A stretch of DNA of 64,000 nt, taken from positions 228,892 through 292,891 of the forward strand of contig NZ_ATUJ01000004.1 of NCBI RefSeq assembly GCF_000420145.1. The letters are read 5' to 3'. Source of the stretch: Paracoccus zeaxanthinifaciens ATCC 21588 (GTDB lineage: Bacteria; Pseudomonadota; Alphaproteobacteria; Rhodobacterales; Rhodobacteraceae). Of this stretch, positions 1 to 9,842 are shown piece after piece. The notes under the pieces were generated by a model that saw nothing but the letters and a program-made list of their open reading frames with translations, searched no databases and was not told where the DNA came from. Numbering within the stretch: position 1 is the first letter of the stretch; each line of letters opens with the position of its first letter. The position numbers and the translations under genes are program-made.

Positions 1-131
1 TCGGCGCGGCGGGCAAGCGATGCGCGGCTGTAGGCGCGAAAGTCGAAATGGTGGCGCCGGTGCAGCGCCTCCAGGAACAGGTCCAGTTCGATCCCCTCGG
101 TCGGGGTGGCGGGAACGGGGTCGATGCTCAT
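1..131 (-). CDS. CheR-type protein-glutamate methyltransferase, N-terminal fragment
   Basis: Only the first 43 codons lie in the window; the gene runs off the left edge. The start ATG (cat at 129-131) overlaps the stop of the upstream kinase gene as ATGA, so the two are translationally coupled. The visible peptide has the CheR N-terminal helical pattern, with [19 protein letters not shown] followed by a basic stretch. CheR enzymes methylate glutamates of chemoreceptors using S-adenosylmethionine. Coupling to a hybrid kinase rather than to a chemoreceptor suggests a CheB/CheR-containing stress or signalling module. Only the family is supported; the partner cannot be read here. Confidence 0.7.
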   Translation of the reverse strand, partial: MSIDPVPATPTEGIELDLFLEALHRRHHFDFRAYSRASLARRA

Positions 132-3100
132 CGCGGCATCCACACGCGGACCAGCGACAGCAGCTTGTCAACGTCCAGGGGCTTGGGCAGGTAATCGTTC
201 GCGCCCGCCGCAAGGCACTGGTTCTGGTCCTCGGCCATGGCCTTGGCGGTCAGCATGATGATGGGCAGGGTCTTCCAGCGGTCGATGCGGCGGATCTCCT
301 TGGTGGCGGTCAGGCCGTCCATCTCGGGCATCATCACGTCCATCAGCACCAGGTCGACCGAAGGCGCGCCCCCGTCCGCCACGCGCCCGAGCGCCTCCAG
401 CGCCTCGCGGCCGTTCCGCGCGATCTGGACGGTCGCGCCATGCGGTTCGAACACACCGGTCAGCGCATAGACGTTGCGGATGTCGTCCTCGACCACGAGG
501 ATGCGGCGGCCTTCCAGCTGGGCATCGCGGTTCAGCGACTGGGCCAGCATCTCCCGCTGCTTCTCGGGCAGGTCGCTGACGACCTGGTGCAGGAACAGCG
601 TCACCTCGTTGATCAGGCGCTCGGGCGATTTGGCGCCCTTGATGATGATGGACTTGGAATAGCGGCGCAGGCGCTGTTCCTCGGTGTCCGACAGGGCGCG
701 GGCGGTATAGACGATGACCGGCGGGAAGGATGCCATCCCGTCGCCGTCAAGCTGCTGCAGCAGGTCGAAGCCGGACGCGTCGGGCAGCGTCATGTCCAGC
801 ACGATGCAATCCACCGTCTGGCTGCGGCAGACCTCCAGCGCCTCGGCGGCGGTGCCGGCGCCGATCGTCTCGACCTCGTCGCTGGCCAGAAGCGCGCGCA
901 GACCCTCCATCTGGGCGGGATCGTCCTCGACGATCAGCACGCGGCGCATCCGGCTCTCGAGCCGCGCCTCGAGGTTGCGGATCGCGCTGGCCAGTTCGGC
1001 CCGCTCGACGGGTTTGAGCATATAGCTCATGGCACCCTGCGCCAGCGCCTCCTTGGTGCGATCCTCGGCCGAGACGACATGCACGGGGATGTGCCGCGTG
1101 CGCGTGTCGCGCTTCAGGCGATCCAGCACCGACAGGCCGGAATGGTCGGGCAGGCCCATGTCCAGCACGACCGCATGCGGCAGGAAGTGACGCGCCGCGC
1201 GCACGGCGTCGTCGGCCCGTCCCACGCAGACGGCGCGGAAGCCCAGTTCGCGCGCAAGGTCCAGCAGGATCTGCGCGAAGACCGCGTCATCCTCGACCAC
1301 CAGCATCACGCGGTCGTCGCTGCCGACGATGGCGCGGTCGTCCTCGACCCCCGGCAGGGCGTCGAACATCAGCGGATCGCCCTGCGGCTCGGTCTCGAAT
1401 GTGGGGGCATCGCGGCGGCGCGGGGCGGGTGCGGGCGCGGCCTGCTGGCGCGCGGGCGTCGCGGGCAGGATCAGCGTGAAGGTGCTGCCCTCGCCCGGGG
1501 TGCTGTCCAGCGTGATGCGCCCGCCCAGCAGGTCCGCCAGTTCACGAGAAATCGACAGCCCCAGCCCCGTCCCCCCGAACCTGCGAGAGATCGTGCCGTC
1601 GGCCTGCCGGAAGGCGTCGAACACCGCCTCGTGCTGGGCGGGGTCGATGCCGATGCCTGTATCCTTGACCGCGAAGGCGATCTCCTGACCGCGCTTCGAA
1701 ATGTCCAGCGTCACGCGCCCCTTCTCGGTGAATTTCAGCGCGTTCGAGATGAAATTGCGCAGGACCTGTTCCAGCCGCGTGCGGTCGCTTTCGAATTCGA
1801 CCATGTCGGGCGCGATCTGCGCGGCGACCTGCAGGCCCTTGGCGCGGGCCTGCGCCTCGAAGCCGCGCATCAGCTTGTCGGCCAGCTGGGCGGGGTCGAT
1901 ATGGTCGCGTGCAAGGTCCAGCTTGCCCGCCTCGATCTTGGACAGATCCAGGATGTCGTTGATCAGCGCCAGCAGATCCTTGCCCGAGCTTTCGATCGTC
2001 TCGGCCCAACGGACCTGTTCGTCCGACATGTTGCGGCCGCGGTTCTCGGCCAGAAGGCGCGACATGATCAGCAGCGCGTTCAGGGGCGTGCGCAGCTCGT
2101 GCGACATGTTGGCGACGAATTCGGACTTGTAGCGGCTCTCGCGCTCCAGCTCGGATGCCTGATCCTCGAGCATGCGGCGCGCGCCCGCCAGCGCGTCTCG
2201 CTGTTCTTCCAGTTCCTGCGTCTGGCTTTCCAGCTGGGCGTTCTGCTGTTCCAGCTCGGCCTGCTGGGTTTCAAGCCGCTGCTGGCTGTCCTGCAGGGCG
2301 CGGGTCTGTTCCTCCAGCTCCTCGTTGGTGGCGGCAAGTTCCTCGGTATGGCTGCGCAGTTCCTCGGACTGGCGGCGCGTTTCCTCCAGCAGTTCCTGGA
2401 CCTGTTCGCGGATCAGCGCGGTGCGGATGCCGATGCCCAGCTGTTCGGAAATCAGCTCCGCAAGCTCGTCCAGCCGCCCCGAGGGCAGCTGGTCCAGCCC
2501 CAGCTCGATCACGCCATTGACCTGCCGGCCATCCTTCAGCGGCACCAGCAGCGTATGCGGCGAACGACCCCGAGCCAGCCCGGATCCCCAACCAAGCGCC
2601 TCGGACGGGGCCAGCCTCAGCGTCAGCGGGACGCCTTCGGACACGCAGCGCGCCAGATGCCCGCCCGACGGCATGATCTTGTCGGGCAACGAGGTTTCGT
2701 CCACCCCCCAGCCCGAGGCGCGCTCGAAGATCCCGTTGCGGCGGATATACACGACGCCAGCCAGCGCGCCGATGCGGGGCGACAGGGTTTCCAGCACGCG
2801 GTGCGACAGCTTGTCGGGCGACAGCTCTCCCTCGATCGCGCGGGCAAGGTCGATGCGGATCTCGTTGACCCATTCGTCGCGCATCAGCCGCACGCGGTTG
2901 CGGATCAACGCCCGCCCCACCACGCCGAGCGTCAGGAAGATCGCCGCCGCCATCGTCCGGTTCGCCATGGCCAGGCGCGGATCGATCCCCGTGCGGTCCG
3001 CCGCGAAGCCATAGACCATCCCGGCGCAGGCGATGACCGCGACGATCGGCGGCAGCCAGGCGCGTTCGCTTGCAAAGGACAGGGCCAGTGGCACGGCATA

Positions 3101-3211
3101 GCCGAGCCAGACGGCGGTCCCCAAAGGCACGTTGGGCTCGAACGCCAGAACGACGACGAGCGAGGCAAGGACCATCGCGAAGATGGTCATATCCTTGGAA
3201 TTGACGGACAT
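128..3211 (-). CDS. hybrid sensor histidine kinase with three receiver domains
   Basis: 1027-residue membrane-bound hybrid kinase. From the N-terminus: about three hydrophobic segments (residues 8-100), a GAF-like sensor region (about 130-265), a long Gln/Glu-rich coiled coil (about 265-360), a HisKA box with phospho-acceptor His371 in [11 protein letters not shown], an HATPase domain with N and G boxes (DTGIGI, GGTGLGL), then three receiver domains. All three receivers carry an acidic pocket and a candidate phospho-Asp (VLDMGLP, VLDMTLP, LMDVMMP). A longer reading frame reaches 3391, but the hydrophobic anchor begins right after the ATG at 3211, with a GAGAAG-like ribosome site upstream. Three receivers on one kinase and coupling to cheR suggest a multi-output phosphorelay. 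The signal is unknown. Confidence 0.9.
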   Translation of the reverse strand: MSVNSKDMTIFAMVLASLVVVLAFEPNVPLGTAVWLGYAVPLALSFASERAWLPPIVAVIACAGMVYGFAADRTGIDPRLAMANRTMAAAIFLTLGVVGRALIRNRVRLMRDEWVNEIRIDLARAIEGELSPDKLSHRVLETLSPRIGALAGVVYIRRNGIFERASGWGVDETSLPDKIMPSGGHLARCVSEGVPLTLRLAPSEALGWGSGLARGRSPHTLLVPLKDGRQVNGVIELGLDQLPSGRLDELAELISEQLGIGIRTALIREQVQELLEETRRQSEELRSHTEELAATNEELEEQTRALQDSQQRLETQQAELEQQNAQLESQTQELEEQRDALAGARRMLEDQASELERESRYKSEFVANMSHELRTPLNALLIMSRLLAENRGRNMSDEQVRWAETIESSGKDLLALINDILDLSKIEAGKLDLARDHIDPAQLADKLMRGFEAQARAKGLQVAAQIAPDMVEFESDRTRLEQVLRNFISNALKFTEKGRVTLDISKRGQEIAFAVKDTGIGIDPAQHEAVFDAFRQADGTISRRFGGTGLGLSISRELADLLGGRITLDSTPGEGSTFTLILPATPARQQAAPAPAPRRRDAPTFETEPQGDPLMFDALPGVEDDRAIVGSDDRVMLVVEDDAVFAQILLDLARELGFRAVCVGRADDAVRAARHFLPHAVVLDMGLPDHSGLSVLDRLKRDTRTRHIPVHVVSAEDRTKEALAQGAMSYMLKPVERAELASAIRNLEARLESRMRRVLIVEDDPAQMEGLRALLASDEVETIGAGTAAEALEVCRSQTVDCIVLDMTLPDASGFDLLQQLDGDGMASFPPVIVYTARALSDTEEQRLRRYSKSIIIKGAKSPERLINEVTLFLHQVVSDLPEKQREMLAQSLNRDAQLEGRRILVVEDDIRNVYALTGVFEPHGATVQIARNGREALEALGRVADGGAPSVDLVLMDVMMPEMDGLTATKEIRRIDRWKTLPIIMLTAKAMAEDQNQCLAAGANDYLPKPLDVDKLLSLVRVWMPR

Positions 3212-3461
3212 TCCTGACTTCTCAGCCTTTCGAGACAAACCGCTGCAAAACGCAAACTCGTGGCGAACGGTTCGGTTCAACGGAAAGTGAAGTTTTTCTG
3301 AAGGGAAAGCGGACCCTGCCCGCGCCGAATGCATATAGGCCCTGGTGGGCATTGTCAAAATCCGCGCGGAAAGGTCGCAGGAAAATCGCACCCTTGGGGC
3401 GGAACACGCGCCCGCGGGTCGCGTTGGCCCCAGACTGTCATCCGAATGTCAAAGGTCGTTC

Positions 3462-4208
3462 ATGCCCATCCTCTCGGCTCCGCTTGCGTCCTATTTCCAG
3501 CGCCCCGCCCTGCGGGCGACGGGGGACGGGCGATTGCCGAAGGGGCTGCCGGTCGCGGTCGTCGCGGGTGTGATCCTGACCTGGGCGGCATCCGCAACGG
3601 TCGGGGCCGCCGCCACGGCATGGGCCGGAATGGTCGGCTTCGCCATCGCCGCCGCGGGGATCGCGCAGCTGATGCGATGGCACTATCCGCATCGCGCCTT
3701 CGGGGGCTGCAACACCGTCACGCTGATGCGAGTCGCGCTGACGGCGGCGCTGATCTCGGCGCTTGCCGGGGGGCAGGCTGCTGGCTGGGCCGTTGCCGTG
3801 GTGGCGTCGGTCGCCCTGACGATGGACGGGCTGGACGGCTGGCTGGCGCGGCGCAGCGGGCTGTCATCCGATTTCGGCGCACGCTTCGACATGGAGGTGG
3901 ACGCGGCCCTGGCCTTCGTGCTGTCGCTGCACGCGATGCTGGGCGGACCCATCGGCGCCGAGGTGCTGTTCCTCGGGGTCATGCGCTATGCCTTCGTGAT
4001 CGCGGGCGTCTGCCACCACGCCTTCCGCCAGCCGCTGCCGCCGAGCTTCCTGCGCAAATGCATCTGCGTGCTGCAACTGGGCACCCTGATCCTGCTGCAA
4101 CTGCCGATCCTGTCGCCCGATGCCGCGATCATCATCGGTCGCGTCGCCGCCGGTGCGCTGATATGGTCCTTCGGAACCGATGCGATCTGGCTGTGGAGAC
4201 ATCGTTGA
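3462..4208 (+). CDS. CDP-alcohol phosphatidyltransferase family protein
   Basis: 248-residue integral membrane enzyme. It carries the CDP-alcohol phosphotransferase signature DGLDGWLAR followed by GARFDMEVD, giving the D-G-x2-A-R-x8-G-x3-D-x3-D metal and CMP site at about residues 125-150. Several hydrophobic helices surround it. Such enzymes transfer a phosphoalcohol from a CDP carrier to a hydroxyl acceptor to make phospholipids or related polymers. The start at 3462 is preferred over 3345 because the extra 39 residues are not membrane-like. It is the first gene of a tightly overlapping four-gene operon. The acceptor alcohol cannot be told from sequence, so it should not be named PgsA or Pcs. 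Confidence 0.88.
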   Translation: MPILSAPLASYFQRPALRATGDGRLPKGLPVAVVAGVILTWAASATVGAAATAWAGMVGFAIAAAGIAQLMRWHYPHRAFGGCNTVTLMRVALTAALISALAGGQAAGWAVAVVASVALTMDGLDGWLARRSGLSSDFGARFDMEVDAALAFVLSLHAMLGGPIGAEVLFLGVMRYAFVIAGVCHHAFRQPLPPSFLRKCICVLQLGTLILLQLPILSPDAAIIIGRVAAGALIWSFGTDAIWLWRHR

Positions 4209-5764
4209 TCCGACGGGCTGCCCCGCTTCTGATTTCGGCACTGCTGCTGCATGCGATCACGGCCCTGCCGTCATCGCCCGGCGCGATGCGCATCGACGCA
4301 TGGCTGCGCCCTGCCCCCGAACTGCTGGTCCTGCTGCTGATGCTGGTCCTGCTGGGCGACCGTGCAGCCTCGCGTGCCCTGCGCATGGCCGCGACCGTCA
4401 CCATCGGCGTGCTGAGCATCCTGAAACTGGCCGATATCGCCATGCAGATGGCACTGGGGCGCAGGTTCAACCTGGTCGCCGACATCCCGCTGATCGACGC
4501 CTCGGTCCGGTTGATCGCGGGCGCGGTCGGGCGGATCGGCGCGGTGCTGCTGGTCGTGGCCGCGATCCTTGCGGCCTTCGCGATCTTCCGGTCGCTGTGG
4601 TGGGCCCTCGGGCGCTGGTCGCGGGCGGGCGTTCCCGCGGCGATCCCCGTGATCGCGCTCGCGGGTCTGACCCTCGCGATGAACCCCGCGCCGATGCTGT
4701 GGAACTATGGCGCAGGCCAGATCCGCACCGCGCGCGCCACCACGACCGAGCTTGCGAAGTTCCGCGTGGCCGCCGCACAGGACGACGCCGCCCGCATCGC
4801 CCAGCCCTTCGGCCTGATCGACCGCGACGTGATCTTCGTTTTTATCGAGAGCTATGGCAGGGCCAGCTTCGACGTGCCGCGATATGCCGCGACCCATCTG
4901 CCGATCCTGCGCGATGCGGCCGCCGATCTGGACCGTGCGGGCCTTGCGATGCGCTCGGGGTTCCTGACCTCGCCCACGCATGGCGGCCAGAGCTGGCTGG
5001 CCCATGCAACCTTCGCGAACGGTCTGCGGATCGAGGGGCAGACCCGCTATCGCGCGGCGCTGGCAAGCGGGCGGCAGACGCTGTTCCACATCGCGCAGGA
5101 TGCCGGGTTGCGGACCGCAGCCGTGATGCCCGCGATCACCCGCCTCTGGCCCGAGGCCCGGGAAATGGGCTTCGACACCGTGCTGGACGCGAAGGCCCTC
5201 GACTACAGGGGGCTGCCCTTCAACTGGGTCACGATGCCCGACCAGTTCACGCTGGCCGCGATGGACCGCAAGCTGCGCGGCACCGCCGATGCGCCGCTTC
5301 TGGCGCAGGTGGCGCTGATATCCTCTCACGCGCCATGGACGCCGATCCCGTCGATGATCCCGTGGGACCAGGTCGCCGATGGACGCGAATTCGACGAGAT
5401 GGCCCGCAGCGGCGATACGCCCAAGACCGTCTGGCGCGATCGCGAACGCGTCCGGGAACAATACGGAAAGTCCATCGACTATGCCCTGCGCGCGGTTACG
5501 GAGTATGCGGCGCTGCATGCCGACGATCCGCCGCTGCTGGTGCTGGTGGGCGATCATCAGGCGGCAAGCTCTATCGGGTTGGATGAACGTCACGAGGTGC
5601 CGATCCATGTCATCGGCCCCGACCACCTGGTGCGCCGAACTGCCGAATGGGGCCTGACCCCCGGCCTGATCCCCGAAGCGGGCAGCCCCGCCATCCCGAT
5701 GGAGGAGATGCGCATGAACATCCTGCGCAGCTTCTCGGGGGATGCGGGCAGGCCGTGGTCATGA
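4205..5764 (+). CDS. LtaS-like membrane sulfatase-fold phosphotransferase/hydrolase
   Basis: 519 residues: about five membrane helices (residues 1-170), then an extracytoplasmic alkaline phosphatase/sulfatase-fold domain. Recognisable pieces are the metal-binding FIESYG, a candidate nucleophile region SPTHGGQSW, LISSHAPWTP, and the C-terminal VGDHQ and HEVPIHV histidines. The layout matches lipoteichoic-acid synthase and phosphoethanolamine-transferase relatives. The start is taken as TTG 4205, which overlaps the preceding stop (TTGA) and has GGAG six bases upstream; GTG 4193 is the alternative. Downstream the stop overlaps the next start as ATGA. In this operon it probably modifies or polymerises a phospholipid head group or surface glycan. 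The substrate is inferred only. Confidence 0.8.
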   Translation: MIRRAAPLLISALLLHAITALPSSPGAMRIDAWLRPAPELLVLLLMLVLLGDRAASRALRMAATVTIGVLSILKLADIAMQMALGRRFNLVADIPLIDASVRLIAGAVGRIGAVLLVVAAILAAFAIFRSLWWALGRWSRAGVPAAIPVIALAGLTLAMNPAPMLWNYGAGQIRTARATTTELAKFRVAAAQDDAARIAQPFGLIDRDVIFVFIESYGRASFDVPRYAATHLPILRDAAADLDRAGLAMRSGFLTSPTHGGQSWLAHATFANGLRIEGQTRYRAALASGRQTLFHIAQDAGLRTAAVMPAITRLWPEAREMGFDTVLDAKALDYRGLPFNWVTMPDQFTLAAMDRKLRGTADAPLLAQVALISSHAPWTPIPSMIPWDQVADGREFDEMARSGDTPKTVWRDRERVREQYGKSIDYALRAVTEYAALHADDPPLLVLVGDHQAASSIGLDERHEVPIHVIGPDHLVRRTAEWGLTPGLIPEAGSPAIPMEEMRMNILRSFSGDAGRPWS

Positions 5765-6615
5765 CCATGGCGCGGGCGCTTCGCATCATCGTCGCCATCG
5801 CGATCCTGTCGGCCCTGTGGTGGGGTCTGGACGGCCAGCGCGCATTGGGATTGCTGGCCGCCGCCGATCCGCGCTGGCTGGTCGCCGCGCTGGCCGCGCT
5901 GAGCCTCCAGACCCTGCTGTCGGCATGGCGCTGGCAGATCACCGCGCGGTTCTTCGGCCAGACGATCCCGCTGCGGGCGGCGGTCGCGGAATACTATCTT
6001 GCGCAGATCGTGAACCAGTCGCTGCCCGGCGGGATCGCGGGCGATGCGGGCCGCGCCTACCGCGCGCGTCATGACGGCGGGCTGCGCCGCGCGGGCAGCG
6101 CGGTCGTGGTGGAACGCGTTCTGGGTCAGGTCGCGCTGCTGGCCGTGCTGCTGGCGGGGCTGGCGCTGCCATTCGGCCCTGACCTGCCCGCCACGCTGCA
6201 CCGCGCCATCCTGATCGGAGGGGTGATCGCAGGCATCGCGCTGCTTCTGGTGCCGCGACCCGCGCTGACACCCGGCTTCGTCGCGCATCAGGTGGCGCTG
6301 AACCTGGCCATCACCGCGCTGAACATCGCGGGCTTTGCGATGGCCGCCCGCGCGACGGGCAGCATCATCGCACCCGGTCAGGCGATGGTCCTTGTGCCGC
6401 TGATCCTGCTGACCATGATCCTGCCCGTCACCATCGCGGGCTGGGGTCTGCGCGAGGGCGCGGCCGCCGCGCTGTTCCCGCTGATCGGCGCCTCGTCCGA
6501 AGCGGGGCTGGCGGCCAGCATGGCCTTCGGGCTGGTCTTTCTGACCGCGACACTTCCCGGCATCGCGGTGATCGGCCGCGATACCGCAATCGCCCTGACC
6601 CGGACGAGGATATGA
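5761..6615 (+). CDS. lysylphosphatidylglycerol synthase TM-region (UPF0104) family protein
   Basis: 284-residue polytopic membrane protein without the cytosolic aminoacyl-transferase half of MprF. Markers are WRWQITARFFG, YYLAQIVNQSLPGGIAGDAGRAYRAR and a late GWGLREG segment, typical of the flippase-like family PF03706. Members move or present lipid-linked substrates across the inner membrane. It is coupled to the LtaS-like gene through ATGA at 5761-5764 and to the glycosyltransferase through ATGA at 6612-6615. This suggests that it translocates the glycolipid or phospholipid on which its neighbours act. The transport role is inference from family and operon. Confidence 0.82.
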   Translation: MTMARALRIIVAIAILSALWWGLDGQRALGLLAAADPRWLVAALAALSLQTLLSAWRWQITARFFGQTIPLRAAVAEYYLAQIVNQSLPGGIAGDAGRAYRARHDGGLRRAGSAVVVERVLGQVALLAVLLAGLALPFGPDLPATLHRAILIGGVIAGIALLLVPRPALTPGFVAHQVALNLAITALNIAGFAMAARATGSIIAPGQAMVLVPLILLTMILPVTIAGWGLREGAAAALFPLIGASSEAGLAASMAFGLVFLTATLPGIAVIGRDTAIALTRTRI

Positions 6616-7664
6616 CCACAAAACGACCCGCGACCTTCGTTCTTCCCGGAGACATCACGACGCTGACCGGAGGCTATCTCTATGACCGGCACCTGGTCGA
6701 TCATCTGCGCCTGCAAGGGCGCGAGATGCAGGTGCTGTCCCTGTCCGACAGTTTCCCGACGCCCGATGCCGACCAGATGGACCGGGCCATGCAGGCGCTG
6801 GCCGACATCCCGCAGGACCGCGTGGCCATCGTGGACGGGCTGGCCTTCGGCGCCATGGACACCGCGCGGCTGGCGCAGGTGCGGGCGCCGCTGGTCGCGA
6901 TGATCCACCACCCGCTGGCGCAGGAAAGCGCCCTGTCCCCCGATCTGCGCCAGCACCTGTACCAGACCGAGCGTGCGAACCTTGCGCTGGTGCGCCACAT
7001 CCTGGTCCCCAGCCCCCATACGCGGCAGATGCTGGTCGAACGCTATGACGTCGCGCCGGACCGCATCACCGTCGCGCGTCCCGGCACCGCCGCGCGGGCG
7101 ACGACGCCCGCCCGACCGCAGGACCCGCCGCTGATCCTGTCGGTCGGCATCCTGCATCCGCGCAAGGGGCACGACCTGCTGCTGGCCGCGTTTGCACGGC
7201 TGCACGATCTGGACTGGCGCGCGGTGATCGTGGGCAGCCCCTGGGACCGGGATCACGCGCGGATGCTGGCCGATCAGGTCGCGGGCGGCTGGCTGGCCGA
7301 CCGGGTCCAGCTGGCGGGCCGGGTCGATGACGACCGGCTGCAATCGCTCTATGGCGCGGCGGGGATCTTCGCGCTGGCAACCCGATACGAGGGTTACGGC
7401 ATCGTCTTCGACGAGGCGCTGTCCCATGGGCTGCCCATCGTCAGCACGCGGGTCGGCGCGGTGCCCGATACCGTTCCGCGCGATGCGGGCATCCTTGTTC
7501 CGCCGGAAAACATCGCGGCACTGACCGAAGCGCTGCGCGATCTGCTGACCGACCCCGCACAGCGCAAGGCCCGCGCGGATGCCGCGTGGCAGGCGGGACG
7601 CGATCTGCCCGGCTGGGACGACACCGCGCGGGTCGCGGCAGGCGTGCTGGACGCCATCGGCTGA
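6612..7664 (+). CDS. glycosyltransferase family 4 protein
   Basis: 350-residue cytoplasmic GT-B enzyme. The C-terminal nucleotide-sugar domain is clear: SVGILHPRKGHDLLL opens it, and the E-x7-E element sits in ATRYEGYGIVFDEALSHGLP, followed by the usual acceptor-loop region ending in PENIAALTEALRDLL. Such enzymes transfer a sugar from a nucleotide donor with retention. The start overlaps the previous stop (ATGA). It is the last gene of the four-gene envelope operon, so its product is probably the glycan part of a glycolipid or surface phosphoglycan made with the CDP-alcohol and LtaS-like enzymes. Donor and acceptor are unknown. Confidence 0.88.
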   Translation: MTTKRPATFVLPGDITTLTGGYLYDRHLVDHLRLQGREMQVLSLSDSFPTPDADQMDRAMQALADIPQDRVAIVDGLAFGAMDTARLAQVRAPLVAMIHHPLAQESALSPDLRQHLYQTERANLALVRHILVPSPHTRQMLVERYDVAPDRITVARPGTAARATTPARPQDPPLILSVGILHPRKGHDLLLAAFARLHDLDWRAVIVGSPWDRDHARMLADQVAGGWLADRVQLAGRVDDDRLQSLYGAAGIFALATRYEGYGIVFDEALSHGLPIVSTRVGAVPDTVPRDAGILVPPENIAALTEALRDLLTDPAQRKARADAAWQAGRDLPGWDDTARVAAGVLDAIG

Positions 7665-7726
7665 GCCTTGCGACAGCGGCGCGATCGTGCATGGATGCGC
7701 GGGACCAAGGGATGAAGGGGATACCG

Positions 7727-8413
7727 ATGGACCAGCCGCAATACGTGATCACGCCGCCCGCGCAGGCCAGCGCGCCCGTTCTGGGCAGCAGCGCGCGCTT
7801 TCCCGTGCGCCGCATCTTCTGCGTGGGCCGCAACTATGCCGACCACGCCCGAGAGATGGGGCACGACCCGGATCGCGAACCGCCCTTCTTCTTCACCAAG
7901 CCCGCGGATGCGCTGCTGACCGACGGCGCCGACCTGCCCTTCCCCTCGGCGACCGAGGATCTGCACCACGAGGCGGAGCTGGTCGTCGCGCTTGGCCAGG
8001 GCGGGCGCGACATCGCGGTCGAGGATGCCGCGGGCCTGATCTGGGGGGCTGCCGCCGGGATCGACTTCACCCGCCGCGACCTTCAGGCCGAGGCCAAGCG
8101 CATGAGCCGCCCGTGGGACATGTCCAAGGGCTTCGACCATTCGGCGGCGTTGGGCGCGCTGACCCAGGGGCCCGCCCCCGAAAAGGGCCGCATCTGGCTG
8201 AGCGTAGACGGAGAGATGCGCCAGGATGCCGACCTGTCGGACCTGATCTGGTCCATCCCCGAGGTCATCGCCCACCTGTCGCGTCTGGTGGCGCTGGCAC
8301 CGGGCGACCTGATCTTCACCGGCACGCCCGCGGGCGTCAGCGCCGTCACGCGCGGGCAGCAGGTCAAGGTCGGCATCGAGGGGCTTGCCCCCCTCGATAC
8401 CAGGATCGTCTGA
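7727..8413 (+). CDS. fumarylacetoacetate hydrolase family protein (fumarylpyruvate hydrolase-like)
   Basis: 228 residues covering one FAH domain. Seen: VGRNYADHAREMG, FFFTKPADALL, the metal-binding acidic triad in HHEAELVVALG plus AAGIDFTRRDLQ, the loop SRPWDMSKGFDHSA, and the C-terminal FTGTPAGV. These match short fumarylpyruvate or acylpyruvate hydrolases, which cleave a carbon-carbon bond of a 2,4-dioxo acid using Mg or Mn. ATG 7727 has GGGG six bases upstream; ATG 7712 has poor spacing. The gene is convergent with phoB with only three bases between, and no gentisate genes are nearby, so the exact substrate is uncertain. Confidence 0.85.
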   Translation: MDQPQYVITPPAQASAPVLGSSARFPVRRIFCVGRNYADHAREMGHDPDREPPFFFTKPADALLTDGADLPFPSATEDLHHEAELVVALGQGGRDIAVEDAAGLIWGAAAGIDFTRRDLQAEAKRMSRPWDMSKGFDHSAALGALTQGPAPEKGRIWLSVDGEMRQDADLSDLIWSIPEVIAHLSRLVALAPGDLIFTGTPAGVSAVTRGQQVKVGIEGLAPLDTRIV

Positions 8414-8416
8414 GGA

Positions 8417-9106
8417 TCAGCCGAGCGAATAGCCCGTTCCGCGCACCGTGCGGACCGGGTTGTCGCCGCCGTTCTGCATCAGCGCCTTGCGCAGGCGGCC
8501 GACATGCACGTCGATGGTGCGGGTATCGACATAGATGTCGCGCCCCCACACGCGGTCCAGAAGCTGCTCGCGCGTCCAGACGCGGCCGGGCTTCTCCATC
8601 AGCGTGGACAGCAGGCGGAACTCGGTCGGGCCAAGGTGAAGGGGCGAGCCTGCGCGAAAGACGCGATGCTCGGCCGCGTCCAGCAGGATGTCCCCGAAGC
8701 TGAGCCTCTCGCCCATGCTGGCCGGGCGCGTGCGGCGCAGCTGCGTGCGCAGGCGTGCCATCAGCTCGACCACGGAATAGGGCTTGACGACGTAATCGTC
8801 GGCGCCGGTCTCCAAGCCGCGGACGCGGTCCACCTCTTCGCTGCGGGCCGACAGCATGATGATGGGGATCTGGCGCGTGGCGGGATCGGCCTTGACCTGG
8901 CGGCAGACCTCGATGCCCGAGACCTTGGGCATCATCCAGTCCAGCACGATCAGGTCGGGGTTTTCCTCCTGCACCAGAAGCAGCGCGTCCTCGCCATTGT
9001 CGGCGACGACAACCTCGAAGCCCTCGGCCTCGAGGTTGTATTGCAGAACCTCGCGCTGCGCGCCCTCATCCTCGACGACCAGAACACAGGGGGCCTGACG
9101 CGTCAT
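8417..9106 (-). CDS. phoB: phosphate regulon response regulator PhoB
   Basis: 229-residue OmpR-family regulator: receiver domain (residues 6-120) with acidic pair in VVEDE, phospho-acceptor Asp56 in LIVLDWMMP and Lys in VKPYS, then a winged-helix DNA-binding domain ending RKALMQNGGDNPVRTVRGTGYSLG. It activates phosphate-starvation genes through Pho boxes. It lies three bases after phoU at the end of pstSCAB-phoU-phoB. No phoR kinase gene is visible here, so the sensor must be encoded elsewhere. Confidence 0.95.
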   Translation of the reverse strand: MTRQAPCVLVVEDEGAQREVLQYNLEAEGFEVVVADNGEDALLLVQEENPDLIVLDWMMPKVSGIEVCRQVKADPATRQIPIIMLSARSEEVDRVRGLETGADDYVVKPYSVVELMARLRTQLRRTRPASMGERLSFGDILLDAAEHRVFRAGSPLHLGPTEFRLLSTLMEKPGRVWTREQLLDRVWGRDIYVDTRTIDVHVGRLRKALMQNGGDNPVRTVRGTGYSLG

Positions 9107-9109
9107 GGA

Positions 9110-9823
9110 TCAGCCCTCTTCCGCGATCATGGGAACGCTGCTGGCCTTGGGGCGGGCATCCTCGGGGATGTCGCCCGTCACCAGATAGATGACCTGCTCG
9201 CAGATCGAGGTCGCGTGGTCGCCCATGCGCTCGACGTTCTTGGCGATGAAATGCAGATGCATGCAGGCCGTGATGTTGCGCGGATCTTCCATCATGTGGG
9301 TCAGGAATTCGCGGAACAGGGCGTTGTACATCTGGTCGACTTCCAGGTCGCGCTGGCGCACGTCCTCGGCCAGGTCGGCGTCGCGGCGGATATAGCTGTC
9401 CAGCGAATCCTGCAGCATCTTGTTGACCGCCCCGCTCATGCGGCGAAGGGCCATGCCGGCACCCTCGATCGGGGGCATCTGCGACAGGACGCTAGAGCGC
9501 TTGGCCATGTTCTTGGCGAAATCGCCCACGCGTTCCAGCGAGGCGGCGATCTTCATGACGGCCAGGACCATGCGCAGGTCGGTCGCGGTGGGCGCGCGCA
9601 GGGCGATCAGGCGGGCGGCGTCCTCGTTGATCTGGATTTCCAGCGCGTCGATGGCCTTGTCGCGGCGGCGGACATCCTCGGCCAGGTCCTCGTCGCGGGA
9701 ATCCAGCGCGGTGGCGGCGTCGGTGATCGCGGCCTCGACCATGCCGCCCATCTTCACGACCAGCGCCTGGATGGTTTCCAGGTCGCGGTCGAATGCGGAC
9801 GAGATATGCTTGTCGCGGTTCAT
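9110..9823 (-). CDS. phoU: phosphate signalling regulator PhoU
   Basis: 237-residue cytoplasmic protein built of two three-helix PhoU bundles. The repeated metal-binding pattern is visible in both halves (LERVGDFAKNMAKRS at about residue 98 and VERMGDHATSICEQV at about residue 190). PhoU links the Pst transporter to PhoR and holds PhoB off when phosphate is plentiful. It sits 19 bases downstream of pstB and 3 bases upstream of phoB. Length matches the family. Confidence 0.95.
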   Translation of the reverse strand: MNRDKHISSAFDRDLETIQALVVKMGGMVEAAITDAATALDSRDEDLAEDVRRRDKAIDALEIQINEDAARLIALRAPTATDLRMVLAVMKIAASLERVGDFAKNMAKRSSVLSQMPPIEGAGMALRRMSGAVNKMLQDSLDSYIRRDADLAEDVRQRDLEVDQMYNALFREFLTHMMEDPRNITACMHLHFIAKNVERMGDHATSICEQVIYLVTGDIPEDARPKASSVPMIAEEG

Positions 9824-9842
9824 GTGCTGTCCTTTCGCGCGC

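Noticed and set aside
20..3217. Very long plus-strand open frame opposite the hybrid kinase
   Set aside because: It is the antisense of a well-supported kinase in GC-rich DNA, rich in Arg, His and Gln, with no family likeness. The same applies to long frames opposite the TRAP permease, pst genes and prfC.
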